Shown: in pieces, positions 46,770-57,302 of the stretch
Position numbering within the stretch: position 1 is the first letter of the stretch
Layout: every line of letters begins with the position of its first letter
DNA from: Thalassomonas sp. M1454
Lineage (GTDB): Bacteria; Pseudomonadota; Gammaproteobacteria; Enterobacterales; Alteromonadaceae
Length of the DNA stretch: 64,000 bases
Assembly: GCF_007097525.1 (NCBI RefSeq)
Contig: NZ_VKDD01000002.1
Location: 372,001-436,000 of the forward strand
Reading direction: 5' to 3'
Made by a program: the position numbers and the translations under genes
Notes under the pieces: generated by a model
Seen by the model: only the letters and a program-made list of their open reading frames with translations
What the model was told of the DNA's origin: nothing
Database searches by the model: none

Positions 46770-48809
46770 ATGCAGAAAATATGTCGATTAGCCCTAGCGG
46801 TTACTTTCACTTTATCGTCAATGTCAGCAACAGCTGAACAAACGAAAATTAGCGAACAAGATTTACCTAATTTAATGCAGCAAATGCAGCATAAAACGGC
46901 CAGTAAACGTATTTCTGCAACTTACTCTCGACAGCACTATAAGAAATTTTCATTAGATGACCAATTGTCATCGTCTATCTTTGACTTGTACTTGAAACAG
47001 CTTGATTACTCTCATCAAGTATTTTTAGCGCAAGACGTCGAAGAACTTGAAAAATACCGCTCAAGCTTTGATGAGATGATCATCACAGGTAAATTAGCAC
47101 CGGCATTTGATATTTATAACTTAAATGTTAAACGCCGCTTTCAACGTTATCAGTATGCATTAAAGCTTCTAGAAAAAGAGTTCGATTTCGATAAGAAAGA
47201 AGAATATATCTTTGATAGAGAAGATGCTCCGTTTGCACAAACCGAAGCAGAGCTTGATGAATTATGGCGCAAAAAAGTTAAATATGACGCGCTTAATTTA
47301 AAACTTGCTGGTAAAGACTGGCCTGAAATCCAAAAACTTTTAACTAAGCGCTATAACTATGCGATTAAACGCTTAAGCCAAGGTGAAAGTGAAGATGTAT
47401 TCCAAGTTGTTATGAATGCATTCTCACGTACTGTTGAACCTCATACTTCTTATTTATCACCTCGTAATGCTGAGCGTTTCCAAATGGAGATGAACTTATC
47501 ACTTGAGGGCATTGGCGCCGTACTTCGTATCGATGATGACTTCACCGTAATTCAAAGTGTGGTTAAAGGTGGTCCTGCGGATAAATCTAAAAAGATCAAA
47601 GCCAAAGATAAAATTATTGGTGTAGCCCAAGACGATGAAGAGTTCGTTGATGTTGTTGGCTGGCGTTTAGATGACGTAGTTGATCTGATCAAAGGGCCAA
47701 AAGGCACGAAAGTACGTCTACAAGTTGAAAAGGGCGAAGATGATCCGACGATTGAAGTGGTAGAAATTGTACGCGATACCATTAAATTAGAAGACCGTCA
47801 GGCAAAATCGGAAGTATATAAAGAAAAGCTTAACGAAGGCGAAGATGAGTCTACTGCTAGAAACATTGGTGTTATTACCATACCAAGTTTTTACAACAAG
47901 TTATCTCGCGATGTTGCCAAAGAGATCGCTAGCTTAAAAGAGCAAAACGTTAAAGCGATTATTGTTGATTTACGTGGTAATGGCGGTGGTTCATTAGTGG
48001 AAGCAACGTTATTAACCGGTTTATTTATTGATAAAGGCCCGGTAGTACAGGTACGAGATGGTGCTAACCGAGTTGAGGTTAATAAAGATACCGACGGCTT
48101 AACCTATTACGATGGTCCACTCACGGTTATGGTTGATCGATACAGCGCTTCAGCATCTGAAATCTTTGCAGCCGCATTACAAGATTATGGTCGTGCGATT
48201 ATTGTTGGTGAGAGTACCTTCGGTAAAGGTACTGTACAGCAACACCGTGGTTTAGCACGCGTTTACGACTTATACGAAGAGCCAATTGGTAGTATTCAAT
48301 TTACTATCGCTAAGTTCTACCGTATTAATGGTGGTAGTACACAGCATAAAGGTGTTACGCCAGATATTTTATTCCCAAGCGCAATTGATCCGAAAGAGTG
48401 GGGCGAAAGCCAAGAAGAGAATGCTCTGCCGTGGGATAAGATTAATAAAGCGTCTTACACACCACTTCGTGATTTTACTGCTGACATCACTTACTTAGAT
48501 TCAATGCATCAAGAGCGCATCAAGCATAATGATGAATTTGCTTACTTGGCTGAAGATATTGCTAAATATCAAGAAAATAAAGACAAGAAGTCGGTTTCAT
48601 TAAATTATGTTGAACGTAAAACAGAACGAGAAAATAACAAAGCAAAACGTTTAGCTCGTGCTAATTTACGCTTACAAGCGCAAAATAAACCTGTGGTAAA
48701 ATCTGTTGATGATATTCCAGAAGAGTTAGCTGAGCTTGATCCATTCTTAGATGAAACGGCTAATATCACCCTAGATTTGGTTGAATTAGACAAGTTAGCG
48801 AAAAAATAA
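46770..48809 (+). CDS. prc: Tail-specific periplasmic protease Prc
   Basis: 679 residues (E. coli 682). Signal peptide (residues 1-22, ending SATA), N-terminal helical domain, PDZ domain (about 240-330) and S41 protease domain with the Ser461/Lys486 dyad (RYSASASEIFAA; STFGKGTVQ), then DUF3340 at the C-terminus. It trims FtsI and degrades proteins with nonpolar C-termini, including the murein hydrolase MepS. ATG at 46770 with TGGAG upstream. A strong terminator follows. Confidence 0.97.
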   Translation: MQKICRLALAVTFTLSSMSATAEQTKISEQDLPNLMQQMQHKTASKRISATYSRQHYKKFSLDDQLSSSIFDLYLKQLDYSHQVFLAQDVEELEKYRSSFDEMIITGKLAPAFDIYNLNVKRRFQRYQYALKLLEKEFDFDKKEEYIFDREDAPFAQTEAELDELWRKKVKYDALNLKLAGKDWPEIQKLLTKRYNYAIKRLSQGESEDVFQVVMNAFSRTVEPHTSYLSPRNAERFQMEMNLSLEGIGAVLRIDDDFTVIQSVVKGGPADKSKKIKAKDKIIGVAQDDEEFVDVVGWRLDDVVDLIKGPKGTKVRLQVEKGEDDPTIEVVEIVRDTIKLEDRQAKSEVYKEKLNEGEDESTARNIGVITIPSFYNKLSRDVAKEIASLKEQNVKAIIVDLRGNGGGSLVEATLLTGLFIDKGPVVQVRDGANRVEVNKDTDGLTYYDGPLTVMVDRYSASASEIFAAALQDYGRAIIVGESTFGKGTVQQHRGLARVYDLYEEPIGSIQFTIAKFYRINGGSTQHKGVTPDILFPSAIDPKEWGESQEENALPWDKINKASYTPLRDFTADITYLDSMHQERIKHNDEFAYLAEDIAKYQENKDKKSVSLNYVERKTERENNKAKRLARANLRLQAQNKPVVKSVDDIPEELAELDPFLDETANITLDLVELDKLAKK

Positions 48810-48827
48810 TCTTAATTATTTTTAAAT

Positions 48828-48853
48828 AAAAAACCGCCAAATGGCGGTTTTTT
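48828..48853 (+). terminator. prc rho-independent terminator
   Basis: Twelve-base stem AAAAAACCGCCA (48828-48839) / TGGCGGTTTTTT (48842-48853) with a very short loop. Confidence 0.92.
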
Positions 48854-49099
48854 AATTTTTATTAATTGCTTGTTAAGTCTAAGTTGCAAGCTGTTTTAAA
48901 GTGTTACAGCCTAGATTAACTATTCGTTATTTGTGCATAAATCAAGATATACTAAATTTGAAGTTAAATAGTGCAATACATTTGCATTAATAAATCATAG
49001 AATTGATAACAATTTATTTACAACGCAATCTAAATATTTCTTTGCCCTAGTTAACTAGCCGCAAATTAATATTTAAATACAATAGGTACAATAGAAGTT

Positions 49100-50551
49100 A
49101 TGTCAAATAACAGTACAATTAAAAATCCAAGCTTTATCGATGCAATGATCCCATTGTTGGTAATGATCACCATGCTAACTGCAGCGGTGTTATATTTTGG
49201 TGATAACTCATCGTATGGACCAAACCAAATTGCTTTATTAATGGCAACCGGTGTTGCTCTTATTATTGGTTTTAAAAATGGCCATAATTGGATCAGCATG
49301 GAAAAAGCCATTGTTAATGGTATTTCTATTTCATTAGGCGCTATTCTTATACTGCTTGCCGTTGGTTCTTTAATTGGTACTTGGTTGCTTGCTGGTACAG
49401 TGCCAACCATGATTTATTTTGGTCTACAAATACTCGACCCACAGTGGTTTTATCCTGCCGCTTGTATTATTTGTGGTTTAGTTTCAATGTCAATTGGTAG
49501 CTCGTGGACCACTGCTGCAACTATTGGTGTTGCGTTAATTGCTGTTGCTACAGGCCTAGGTTTATCACCTGAAATTACTGCTGGTGCCGTTATCTCAGGT
49601 GCTTATTTTGGTGATAAAATTTCACCATTATCAGAAACAACCAACTTAGCACCGGCTGTTGCAGGCTCTGAATTGTTCGAGCATATCCGTTACATGCTAT
49701 GGACTACAATTCCTTCAATTGCTACTGCGTTAGTTATTTTTGTATTTCTTGGTTTAACCGAAGATGTTTCAGACAGCAGTGCCAATGTACTTCGTATAAA
49801 TGAGCTGTTAGAGCAACATTTTAGTATCAGTGTATTTAACCTTATTCCTTTGGTTGTTTTATTAACTTTAGCCATTAAGAAAGTACCTGCCTTTATCTCT
49901 ATCGCAATCGGCGCTATTGGTGGCGCTGTTTGGGCGATTATATTTCAGCAAGATTTTATCATGAGCTTGGCAGGTGAAGGGGTAGATACTCTTACGGCAA
50001 ATATAACTATTGTATGGACGGCCTTTTTTGATGGCGTATCACTTGATAGTGGTAACGAAAAACTTGATAGTTTAATTAGCCGTGGCGGCATGTCGAGTAT
50101 GTTAAATACGGTTTGGCTTATTATCTGTGCCTTAACCTTTGGCGCTGTGCTAGAGCATTTAGGCATGTTACGTAAGATCATGGATGTTATCTTAAGTAAA
50201 GTACACTCAACAGGTGGTTTGATTGCAAGTACGGTATCAACTTGTATTGGTACTAACGCAGTTACTGCCGATCAATACATGGCAATCGTTATGCCTGGTC
50301 GCATGTATAAAGAAGAATTCGAACGTCGAGGTTTAGATCCGGTTGTGCTAAGTCGTACACTTGAAGACTCAGGTACACTTACATCACCACTTATGCCTTG
50401 GAATACTTGTGGTGCTTACATGTACTCAGTACTTGCAGTTAATCCACTAGATTATATTTTCTATTGTTTCTTTAATTTAATTAACCCTGTACTTGCCGTA
50501 GTGTATGGTTTTATTGGCTTTAAAATTAAAAAGCTTGTTAAAAGTAACTAA
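49100..50551 (+). CDS. nhaC: Na+/H+ antiporter, NhaC family
   Basis: 483 residues with about eleven membrane helices. Typical stretches are GSSWTTAATIGVALIAVATGLG (in part), AVISGAYFGDKISPLSETTNLAPA (in part) and the C-terminal DQYMAIVMPGRMYKEEF. NhaC proteins exchange Na+ for protons, fitting a marine host; some members exchange malate and lactate (MleN), which cannot be excluded. ATG at 49100, no strong ribosome site. A monocistronic unit with a strong terminator. Confidence 0.88.
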   Translation: MSNNSTIKNPSFIDAMIPLLVMITMLTAAVLYFGDNSSYGPNQIALLMATGVALIIGFKNGHNWISMEKAIVNGISISLGAILILLAVGSLIGTWLLAGTVPTMIYFGLQILDPQWFYPAACIICGLVSMSIGSSWTTAATIGVALIAVATGLGLSPEITAGAVISGAYFGDKISPLSETTNLAPAVAGSELFEHIRYMLWTTIPSIATALVIFVFLGLTEDVSDSSANVLRINELLEQHFSISVFNLIPLVVLLTLAIKKVPAFISIAIGAIGGAVWAIIFQQDFIMSLAGEGVDTLTANITIVWTAFFDGVSLDSGNEKLDSLISRGGMSSMLNTVWLIICALTFGAVLEHLGMLRKIMDVILSKVHSTGGLIASTVSTCIGTNAVTADQYMAIVMPGRMYKEEFERRGLDPVVLSRTLEDSGTLTSPLMPWNTCGAYMYSVLAVNPLDYIFYCFFNLINPVLAVVYGFIGFKIKKLVKSN

Positions 50552-50576
50552 TCAGCAAGTTGTGAACAATAAAATG

Positions 50577-50605
50577 AAAAAGCCAATCAATTGATTGGCT
50601 TTTTT
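50577..50605 (+). terminator. nhaC rho-independent terminator
   Basis: AAAAAGCCAATCAATTGATTGGCTTTTT, a perfect palindrome with flanking Ts. Confidence 0.92.
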
Positions 50606-50669
50606 GTTTGAAATCTAAAGTGATTCAATTTAATCTGCAGATATATATTTTTATTATGATGCAAGCTAA

Positions 50670-53270
50670 ATGACTGACTTTACTCCCCGCTATTTAAAAG
50701 ATTACCAAACACCTGACTACACCATAACTACTGTTGATTTAACTTTCGATTTAGATGAAACGGCAACCTTAGTGACCAATGTGATGAAGATTACTCGCCA
50801 AGGTAAACACAATAAGCCATTAAAGCTTGATGGTGAGCATTTAAAGCTTATTAGTATTGCCATTGACGGCAAAGAATTAAGTAAAGAGCAGTACCAAGTT
50901 AACGAGCAATCATTAGTTATCGATAATGTATATGCTGACTTTGAATTAACCTTAGTTACCGAGATCTCACCATCAACAAATACTGCACTTGAAGGTTTAT
51001 ATAAATCAGGTGATGCGTATTGTACCCAGTGTGAAGCAGAGGGATTTCGCCGTATAAGTTACTTTTTAGACCGACCAGATGTAATGGCTGTGTACACCAC
51101 AACGGTTATAGCCGATAAACAGCAGTTCCCTTACTTATTGGCCAATGGTAATAATATTGCGCAAGCAGAGCTTGAGCATGGTAAGCATAGCGTAACTTGG
51201 CACGACCCATTTCCAAAACCTTGTTATTTGTTTGCCTTAGTTGCAGGCGACTTTGATGTGTTAGCTGACCATTACATTACCAAATCAGGACGTAAAGTTG
51301 GCCTCGAATTTTTTGTTGATAAAGGTAATTTGTACAAAACTACCCATGCAATGGAGTCATTGAAAAAATCAATGGCGTGGGATGAAGAGCAGTTTAACCT
51401 TGAATACGATTTAGATATTTACATGGTGGTTGCCGTTGATTTCTTTAATATGGGGGCGATGGAAAATAAAGGCTTAAACGTATTTAACTCTAAATTTGTA
51501 TTAGCCGATGACTTAGATGCCACCGATGATGACTTTTTTAACGTTGAAGCGGTGATTGCCCATGAATACTTCCATAACTGGACTGGTAATCGTGTTACTT
51601 GTCGTGACTGGTTCCAGTTAAGTTTAAAAGAAGGCTTAACCGTTTTTCGTGATCAACAGTTTAGTGCCGACATGACATCGCAAGCGGTAACTCGCATTAA
51701 AAACGTACGTTTGCTTCGCTCACAACAATTTTCTGAAGATGCAGGGCCAATGGCGCATCCAATTCGACCAGAAAAAGTAATTGAGATGAATAATTTCTAC
51801 ACCATGACCGTGTACGAAAAGGGGGCAGAGGTTATTCGCATGCTCCATACTTTACTAGGTGAGCAAGGTTTTAAAGCAGGTATCGCACTATACTTTGAAC
51901 GTTTTGACGGACAAGCGGTAACATGTGATGACTTTGTCCAAGCATTAAGTGACGCCACTGCAACCGATTTAAGCCAGTTTAAATTATGGTACAGCCAATC
52001 AGGTACGCCGCAGTTAATCGTTACAGATTCATTTGATGCAAGCAATGGAGAATACCACTTAACTATTAAGCAAACGCACCCAGAAACACATGATAAACAG
52101 GTTAAACAAAATTTACACATACCTGTGAACATTGAGCTAATCGATAAAGATACAGCACAATCTTGCCAACAAAGTTTATTACAATTAACCCAAGCTGAGC
52201 AAACATGGACCTTTAAAGGTTTAAATCAAAAGCCTGTACCTGCACTGTTAGGAAACTTTAGTGCGCCGGTTAAGTTAAGCTATGATTACAATGAGCAAGA
52301 ATTGTTAAGCTTAATGATGGGCGCAAAAGATGAGTTTATTCGCTGGGATGCCGGCCAGACACTGTTTGCTCTTACCATTAAAGCATTAGTAAGTGATTTA
52401 AATACAGATATTAGCCCGCACATCCTTACTGCTATAAAATCAGTTTTAACAAGTGACTCTGATAATGCTTTTAAAGCGGAGCAGTTATCACTACCAAGCT
52501 TTGATCAAATGAGTGATGCTATTTTCGAGGTAGAGCCGGGCGTATTAGTTGCAGCGATTAGCAAGTTAAAAGTGTTTATTGCGCAAAACTTACATGCTCA
52601 ACTAAGCACTAGCTATGATGCCTGCGTAAACGCATCTTTTGCTAAAGATGGTAAAGCAATTGGTGATAGGGCACTTAAAAACGTTTGTTTAGATTATTTA
52701 GCAAGTGTAAGCGAGGGTGACAAAGTTGAGCAGGTAAACTCTGCTAATGAACGGGTGCTTACTCAGTATAATTTAGCGAATAACATGACAGATCAAATTG
52801 CAGCGTTAAAATCAGCCGCTGTAAATGATTTAGCCTGTTTTGAAGACATCATGCAAAGGTTTGAGCAACAATGGCAAGATAATACCTTAGTGATGGATAA
52901 ATGGTTCGCGGTAAATGCACTTCATAATAATTCGGCTGTAATTGATCGTGTTACAGCACTATTAAATCACGATAAATTTAGCCTTGAAAATCCAAATAGG
53001 GCACGCGCATTAATTGCGTCTTTTGCGTTTCATAATGCAAAATATTTCCATCAAAAAGATGGCCGAGGATATCAATTCTTAGCAGAGCAAATTGGTAAAC
53101 TTAATAGTATTAATCCGCAAGTTGCTTCTCGAATTTTAACGCCTCTTATTCAATTCAAGGCATTTTCATCTGAGCATCAAGCAATGATGTTAACGCAATT
53201 AAATAAGCTAAATAGTCTCGATAATTTAGCTCGAGATCTGCAAGAGAAGCTTACGGCAGCACTGTCATAA
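50670..53270 (+). CDS. pepN: Aminopeptidase N
   Basis: 866 residues (E. coli 870), M1 family. The exopeptidase motif is GAMENKG and the zinc site HEYFHNW begins at His298, with the third ligand Glu in SLKEGLTVFRDQ. The C-terminal helical domain is complete. It removes N-terminal residues in peptide turnover in the cytoplasm. ATG at 50670; MTDFTPRYLKDYQTP-like start matches the family, though the ribosome site is poor. Confidence 0.97.
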   Translation: MTDFTPRYLKDYQTPDYTITTVDLTFDLDETATLVTNVMKITRQGKHNKPLKLDGEHLKLISIAIDGKELSKEQYQVNEQSLVIDNVYADFELTLVTEISPSTNTALEGLYKSGDAYCTQCEAEGFRRISYFLDRPDVMAVYTTTVIADKQQFPYLLANGNNIAQAELEHGKHSVTWHDPFPKPCYLFALVAGDFDVLADHYITKSGRKVGLEFFVDKGNLYKTTHAMESLKKSMAWDEEQFNLEYDLDIYMVVAVDFFNMGAMENKGLNVFNSKFVLADDLDATDDDFFNVEAVIAHEYFHNWTGNRVTCRDWFQLSLKEGLTVFRDQQFSADMTSQAVTRIKNVRLLRSQQFSEDAGPMAHPIRPEKVIEMNNFYTMTVYEKGAEVIRMLHTLLGEQGFKAGIALYFERFDGQAVTCDDFVQALSDATATDLSQFKLWYSQSGTPQLIVTDSFDASNGEYHLTIKQTHPETHDKQVKQNLHIPVNIELIDKDTAQSCQQSLLQLTQAEQTWTFKGLNQKPVPALLGNFSAPVKLSYDYNEQELLSLMMGAKDEFIRWDAGQTLFALTIKALVSDLNTDISPHILTAIKSVLTSDSDNAFKAEQLSLPSFDQMSDAIFEVEPGVLVAAISKLKVFIAQNLHAQLSTSYDACVNASFAKDGKAIGDRALKNVCLDYLASVSEGDKVEQVNSANERVLTQYNLANNMTDQIAALKSAAVNDLACFEDIMQRFEQQWQDNTLVMDKWFAVNALHNNSAVIDRVTALLNHDKFSLENPNRARALIASFAFHNAKYFHQKDGRGYQFLAEQIGKLNSINPQVASRILTPLIQFKAFSSEHQAMMLTQLNKLNSLDNLARDLQEKLTAALS

Positions 53271-53300
53271 ATGTTTACCTAATGTAAAATAAGCTTTAAT

Positions 53301-53335
53301 AAAATGCCAAAACCAAAGTTTTGGCATTTTTTTTT
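53301..53335 (+). terminator. pepN rho-independent terminator
   Basis: Thirteen-base stem AAAATGCCAAAAC (53301-53313) / GTTTTGGCATTTT (53318-53330) and a long T-run. Confidence 0.94.
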
Positions 53336-53682
53336 AATTTTTTTTCAAAATATTTTACCTTGGTTAGAGTTAATACTTTAAACGTGGTCGGACCATTGCT
53401 TTGGTTACATAAAAATACACCTTGAACACACACCGTACACAACATGCAGGCTAGTAGACTTGTTCAGGTTTTAAACGCTTGTTTCAAACGCAGTGTTATT
53501 ATTTTGTTGAAAAAGCATGCAAGTCGTTAAATTCATACTGATTAATCGAAGTTGCAAGCTATTGCCTAGTAGCTAAAATGATGTAATTATTGTTTAAGTA
53601 ATAAATTATTAAAAAATAATAAACACTAATAATTAGCACTGAATAAAACGATATAGTTTAAATTATTTCTGGGGAAAGAAAA
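53336..53682. other. Regulatory region upstream of the DUF1302 gene
   Basis: About 350 bases. It holds a FadR-operator-like palindrome at 53385-53395. Otherwise it is AT-rich, with no terminator or reading frame. No consensus promoter stands out. Confidence 0.5.
53385..53395. promoter_or_regulatory. FadR-operator-like palindrome
   Basis: TGGTCGGACCA, an exact palindrome with central base, equals the core of the E. coli FadR site (TGGTCNGACCA). It lies about 290 bp before the DUF1302 start. Outer bases (AACG on the left, TTGC on the right) match less well. FadR presence in this genome is unproven. Confidence 0.45.
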
Positions 53683-55716
53683 ATGAAGCCACGTTCAATG
53701 GTAAGTTTTTGTAAAAAGCCAATCGCTAAAAGTATAGCTGCTGGTTTGTTAACATTAGCAGCGTCACAAGCACATGCTGTTAACTTTGATTTAGGCGATT
53801 TTCAGGTAAGTTTTGATTCTACCTTTTCATACGGTGAAGCTTACCGTGTTGAAGATAGAAATTGGAATGACCTAGTAGGTAAATCAAATAACCTTAATAA
53901 CAACATTGATTGGGTAAATAATCCTCTCAATGGGTTTGACGTTTGGAAAATGCCTGGTGGTTACTCAACCAATGGTGATTTAGGTAATTTAAATTACGAC
54001 TCTGGCGAAGCCTTTTCAAAAATGTTTAAAGGTAACCACGAGCTTGATATTACCTACTCTAACGATTTAGGTGATTTTGGTGTATTTGTACGTGGTATGT
54101 ACTTTTACGATTTTGAAATGATGGACAACGACCGCCCATACGTTAACCCGTTAACAGGCAAAACAACTGATCCATGTGATGATGAAGATGCTAAAGACGA
54201 GATCTGTCGCGATATTCGTTTATTAGATGCTTTTGCTTACGCCGATTTTTATGTTGGTGACACGCCAGTAAGTATCCGAGTTGGTGATCAAGTGATCAGT
54301 TGGGGTGAAAGTACCTTGATTGCTCACGGTATCAGTGAATTAAACCCGGTTGATATTGCCCGTTTACGTGCGCCTGGTTCAGAATTAAAAGAAGCGTTTA
54401 TTCCATTTGGTGCTGTTTGGACATCGGTTGGTGTTACTGAAAACTTCAACATTGAAGCGTTTTATCAGTACCGCTGGGAAAAGTCAGTATTACCAGCACC
54501 TGGTAGTTACTTCTCAACTAATGATTTTGCCGGCTCAGGTGGTTATGCCAATAACATCCAGTTAGGGTTTGGTGGCGCTCCAGATTTAAATCTTGAGCAA
54601 TTATTAGTACAATTAAATGCATTTAGAGATGGTTATATTGCTAATCCACCGACCGATTTACCTAGTTTTGGTGCTTACGCTGGGCAATACGCAGGTATTG
54701 CAGGGCAAGCAACTCTAACGGATAAAAATGAAGATGCTGAAATACATCCTGATGACGGTGGTCAATACGGTTTACGTTTTGCTTATTTCTTCCCTGAGTT
54801 TAATGATACAGAACTAAGCTTGTACTACATGAATTATCATTCTCGTCGTCCAGTTATTTCTGGTAAAACAGCCGACTTTGGTATTGAGAGCCTTACAGCG
54901 GACTTACAATTTATTGCTGAGTCTGGTGGCATGCATGAAAGTAACATTTTAAGCTTAGGCGCTTTCGCGCAAGCAGTATTTACTTACCCTGAAGATATTA
55001 ATTTATACGGATTAAGTTTTAACACCACTGTTGGTTTAACTTCTGTTGCTGGTGAAATTAGTTACCGTCAAGATGAACCTCTACAAATTGATGACGTTGA
55101 GTTATTATTTGCCGCCGTTGCTGACCAATCAGGAAGCTTGCCATATACAATCTCTCAAATGGGTGAAATAGCATCTGGTGAAGTGGCGAAAGGTTTTATT
55201 GAATCTGATACAATCCAAGCACAAGTTACCTTAACTCATTTATTTGGTCCTACGTTTGGCGCTGGTCAAATGACTGGTTTAATTGAATTTGGTGGTATCG
55301 ATATTCGCGATATGCCTGATGAAGACGTATTACGTTTAAACGGCCCAGGTGGCGCACGCTCTGGTTCAACCGATCCAATAATGGCATTAGTGCAGGGCGG
55401 TACAGAAACCAACCCATTCCCAACAGCGTTTGCTTGGGGTTACCGCGCATTAGTTAAATTAGATTACAACGATGTGTTTTGGGGCGTGAACATGGCTCCA
55501 CGTGTTGTTTTCTCTCATGACGTTGATGGTATTACACCAGATCCGTTATTCATGTTTGTTGAAGAGAAGAAGTCTATTTCACTTGGTCTAGGATTTGATT
55601 ATCAAAGTACTTGGTCAGCTGACTTTAGCTACAACTCATTCTTTGATGGTGTGGGTACTACAAACCGCACAGAAGATCGCGACTTCGTATCTTTCAATAT
55701 TAAATACTCAATCTAA
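53683..55716 (+). CDS. DUF1302 family outer-membrane-like protein
   Basis: 677 residues. Signal peptide (hydrophobic residues about 18-30, cleavage after AHA), then a long beta-rich protein with alternating aromatic strands such as FGVFVRGMYFYDFEM, RVGDQVISWGES and a C-terminal strand pattern ending FNIKYSI. This fits the DUF1302 family, predicted outer-membrane barrels. Substrate unknown. ATG at 53683 after GGGGAAAG. The DUF1329 gene begins 11 bases after its stop, so they are an operon. Confidence 0.85.
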   Translation: MKPRSMVSFCKKPIAKSIAAGLLTLAASQAHAVNFDLGDFQVSFDSTFSYGEAYRVEDRNWNDLVGKSNNLNNNIDWVNNPLNGFDVWKMPGGYSTNGDLGNLNYDSGEAFSKMFKGNHELDITYSNDLGDFGVFVRGMYFYDFEMMDNDRPYVNPLTGKTTDPCDDEDAKDEICRDIRLLDAFAYADFYVGDTPVSIRVGDQVISWGESTLIAHGISELNPVDIARLRAPGSELKEAFIPFGAVWTSVGVTENFNIEAFYQYRWEKSVLPAPGSYFSTNDFAGSGGYANNIQLGFGGAPDLNLEQLLVQLNAFRDGYIANPPTDLPSFGAYAGQYAGIAGQATLTDKNEDAEIHPDDGGQYGLRFAYFFPEFNDTELSLYYMNYHSRRPVISGKTADFGIESLTADLQFIAESGGMHESNILSLGAFAQAVFTYPEDINLYGLSFNTTVGLTSVAGEISYRQDEPLQIDDVELLFAAVADQSGSLPYTISQMGEIASGEVAKGFIESDTIQAQVTLTHLFGPTFGAGQMTGLIEFGGIDIRDMPDEDVLRLNGPGGARSGSTDPIMALVQGGTETNPFPTAFAWGYRALVKLDYNDVFWGVNMAPRVVFSHDVDGITPDPLFMFVEEKKSISLGLGFDYQSTWSADFSYNSFFDGVGTTNRTEDRDFVSFNIKYSI

Positions 55717-55727
55717 GGTTAAGATAA

Positions 55728-57092
55728 ATGAAAAATATAACAGCTATTTCCTTAGCAATTACAATGGCGCTTTCTTCAGTTAGTGCTTCTGCTAAAGTGG
55801 CTCCTGAAGAAGCTGCTAAACTTGGTAAAGAATTAACGCCAATGGGCGCTGAAGCCGCAGCTAACGCTGATGGCTCAATTCCAGCATGGACTGGTGGTAT
55901 TACAACACCACCAGCAGGCTATAAATCAGGTGACCATCATCCTGATCCATACCCAGAAGATAAAATTCAGTACACAGTTACTGCTGCAAATTACGAGCAA
56001 TACAAAGATCTATTAAGCTTAGGTCAACAAAAATTGTTCCAGACGTATCCAGAAACCTTCAAAATGAATGTTTACCAAACACGTCGTAGTGCCTCTTACC
56101 CGCAGCATGTTTACGATGAGACTAAAGCGAATGCTACTCGCAGTGAGTTAATTCGTGAAGGTAATGGTATTAAAGCTGCGCAAGTAGGCGTGCCTTTTCC
56201 AATTCCACAAAATGGTTTAGAAGCTATTTGGAATCACAGTTTACGTTACCGTGGTGAAAGCATTGTTCGTCAAGGTGGACAAGCTGCTCCTACAGCATCA
56301 GGTAGTTTTACTTACATCGGCTTTGATGAAGGTTTAATTATTCCTTACGGTGTTAAAGGTGCTAAATCTGAAGATTTAGAAAAATCAAATATCCTATTTA
56401 AATTTAAGCAGCAAGTTTCTGAGCCTGCACGTTTAGCCGGTACTGCATTATTAGTACACGAAACGATGGATCAGGTTAAAACGCCACGCCAAGCTTGGAC
56501 TTATAACACCGGTCAACGTCGTGTTCGGCGCGCGCCAAACGTTGCATATGATGCACCGGGTACAGCGTCTGATGGCTTACGTACAACAGATGATTTCGAT
56601 ATGTTTAACGGCGCTCCAGATCGTTACACTTGGGAATTAAAAGGCAAGCAAGAGCTACTAATACCTTACAACGATTACCGCCTGCACAGTGATAAAGTTA
56701 AATACGATGAGATCTTAAAAGCAGGGCACATTAACCCTGATCTTGTTCGCTACGAAAAACACCGTGTATGGGTTGTTGAAGCTAAACTTAAAGAAGGTAC
56801 AAGCCATGTTTATAAAAAACGTACCTTCTACATTGATGAAGATAGCTGGCAAGTATCGATTGCTGATATGTACGACAATCGTGATGAATTATATCGTGTA
56901 GCTGTTGCTCATGGTCTTAACTATTACGAATTACCGGCACAATGGTCTACACTTGAAGTGTATCATGACTTCCAATCGCGTCGTTACATTGCAATTGGTT
57001 TAGATAATGAGCATAACATGTACGACTTTGCGCCGAAGCATAGAGACCGAGACTTTACTTCGTCAGCATTGCGTCGCTCAGGCCGCAGATAA
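55728..57092 (+). CDS. DUF1329 family exported protein
   Basis: 454 residues. Signal peptide (residues 1-23, cleavage near SASA), conserved opening AAKLGKELTPMGAEAA followed by GSIPAWTGGI, and a C-terminal half with MYDNRDELYRVAVAHG. DUF1329 proteins are related to the LolA/LolB-like lipid-binding fold and almost always occur with DUF1302. It is likely a periplasmic carrier for a hydrophobic compound (inference). ATG at 55728 after AAGGTTAAG. A strong terminator follows. Confidence 0.87.
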   Translation: MKNITAISLAITMALSSVSASAKVAPEEAAKLGKELTPMGAEAAANADGSIPAWTGGITTPPAGYKSGDHHPDPYPEDKIQYTVTAANYEQYKDLLSLGQQKLFQTYPETFKMNVYQTRRSASYPQHVYDETKANATRSELIREGNGIKAAQVGVPFPIPQNGLEAIWNHSLRYRGESIVRQGGQAAPTASGSFTYIGFDEGLIIPYGVKGAKSEDLEKSNILFKFKQQVSEPARLAGTALLVHETMDQVKTPRQAWTYNTGQRRVRRAPNVAYDAPGTASDGLRTTDDFDMFNGAPDRYTWELKGKQELLIPYNDYRLHSDKVKYDEILKAGHINPDLVRYEKHRVWVVEAKLKEGTSHVYKKRTFYIDEDSWQVSIADMYDNRDELYRVAVAHGLNYYELPAQWSTLEVYHDFQSRRYIAIGLDNEHNMYDFAPKHRDRDFTSSALRRSGRR

Positions 57093-57110
57093 GCCTAAAC
57101 TTACGTTAAT

Positions 57111-57139
57111 AACGGTTGGCTTTGCCAACCGTTTTTATT
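57111..57139 (+). terminator. DUF1329 gene terminator
   Basis: Ten-base stem AACGGTTGGC (57111-57120) / GCCAACCGTT (57124-57133), TTT loop, then Ts. Confidence 0.92.
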
Positions 57140-57201
57140 TTACATAGTTGAAATATAACAAAAATATAACAACAGCAATTTCAGTCTTTTTAGAATTGCT
57201 A

Positions 57202-57249
57202 ATACCAATTTGATTAATTAAGCGTTCTATTCATTAATCAAATTGATAT
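57202..57249. repeat. Palindromic repeat, ACCAATTTGATTAAT family
   Basis: ATACCAATTTGATTAAT (57202-57218) pairs with 57233-57249 with one mismatch. It matches the element after aroA at 12607. It lies between the two transcription units of the DUF1302 cluster. Confidence 0.7.
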
Positions 57250-57302
57250 AAAACACACCTGAATTCAGGTTAACTAAATAACATAGAGTATTTTGGACGT
57301 TT

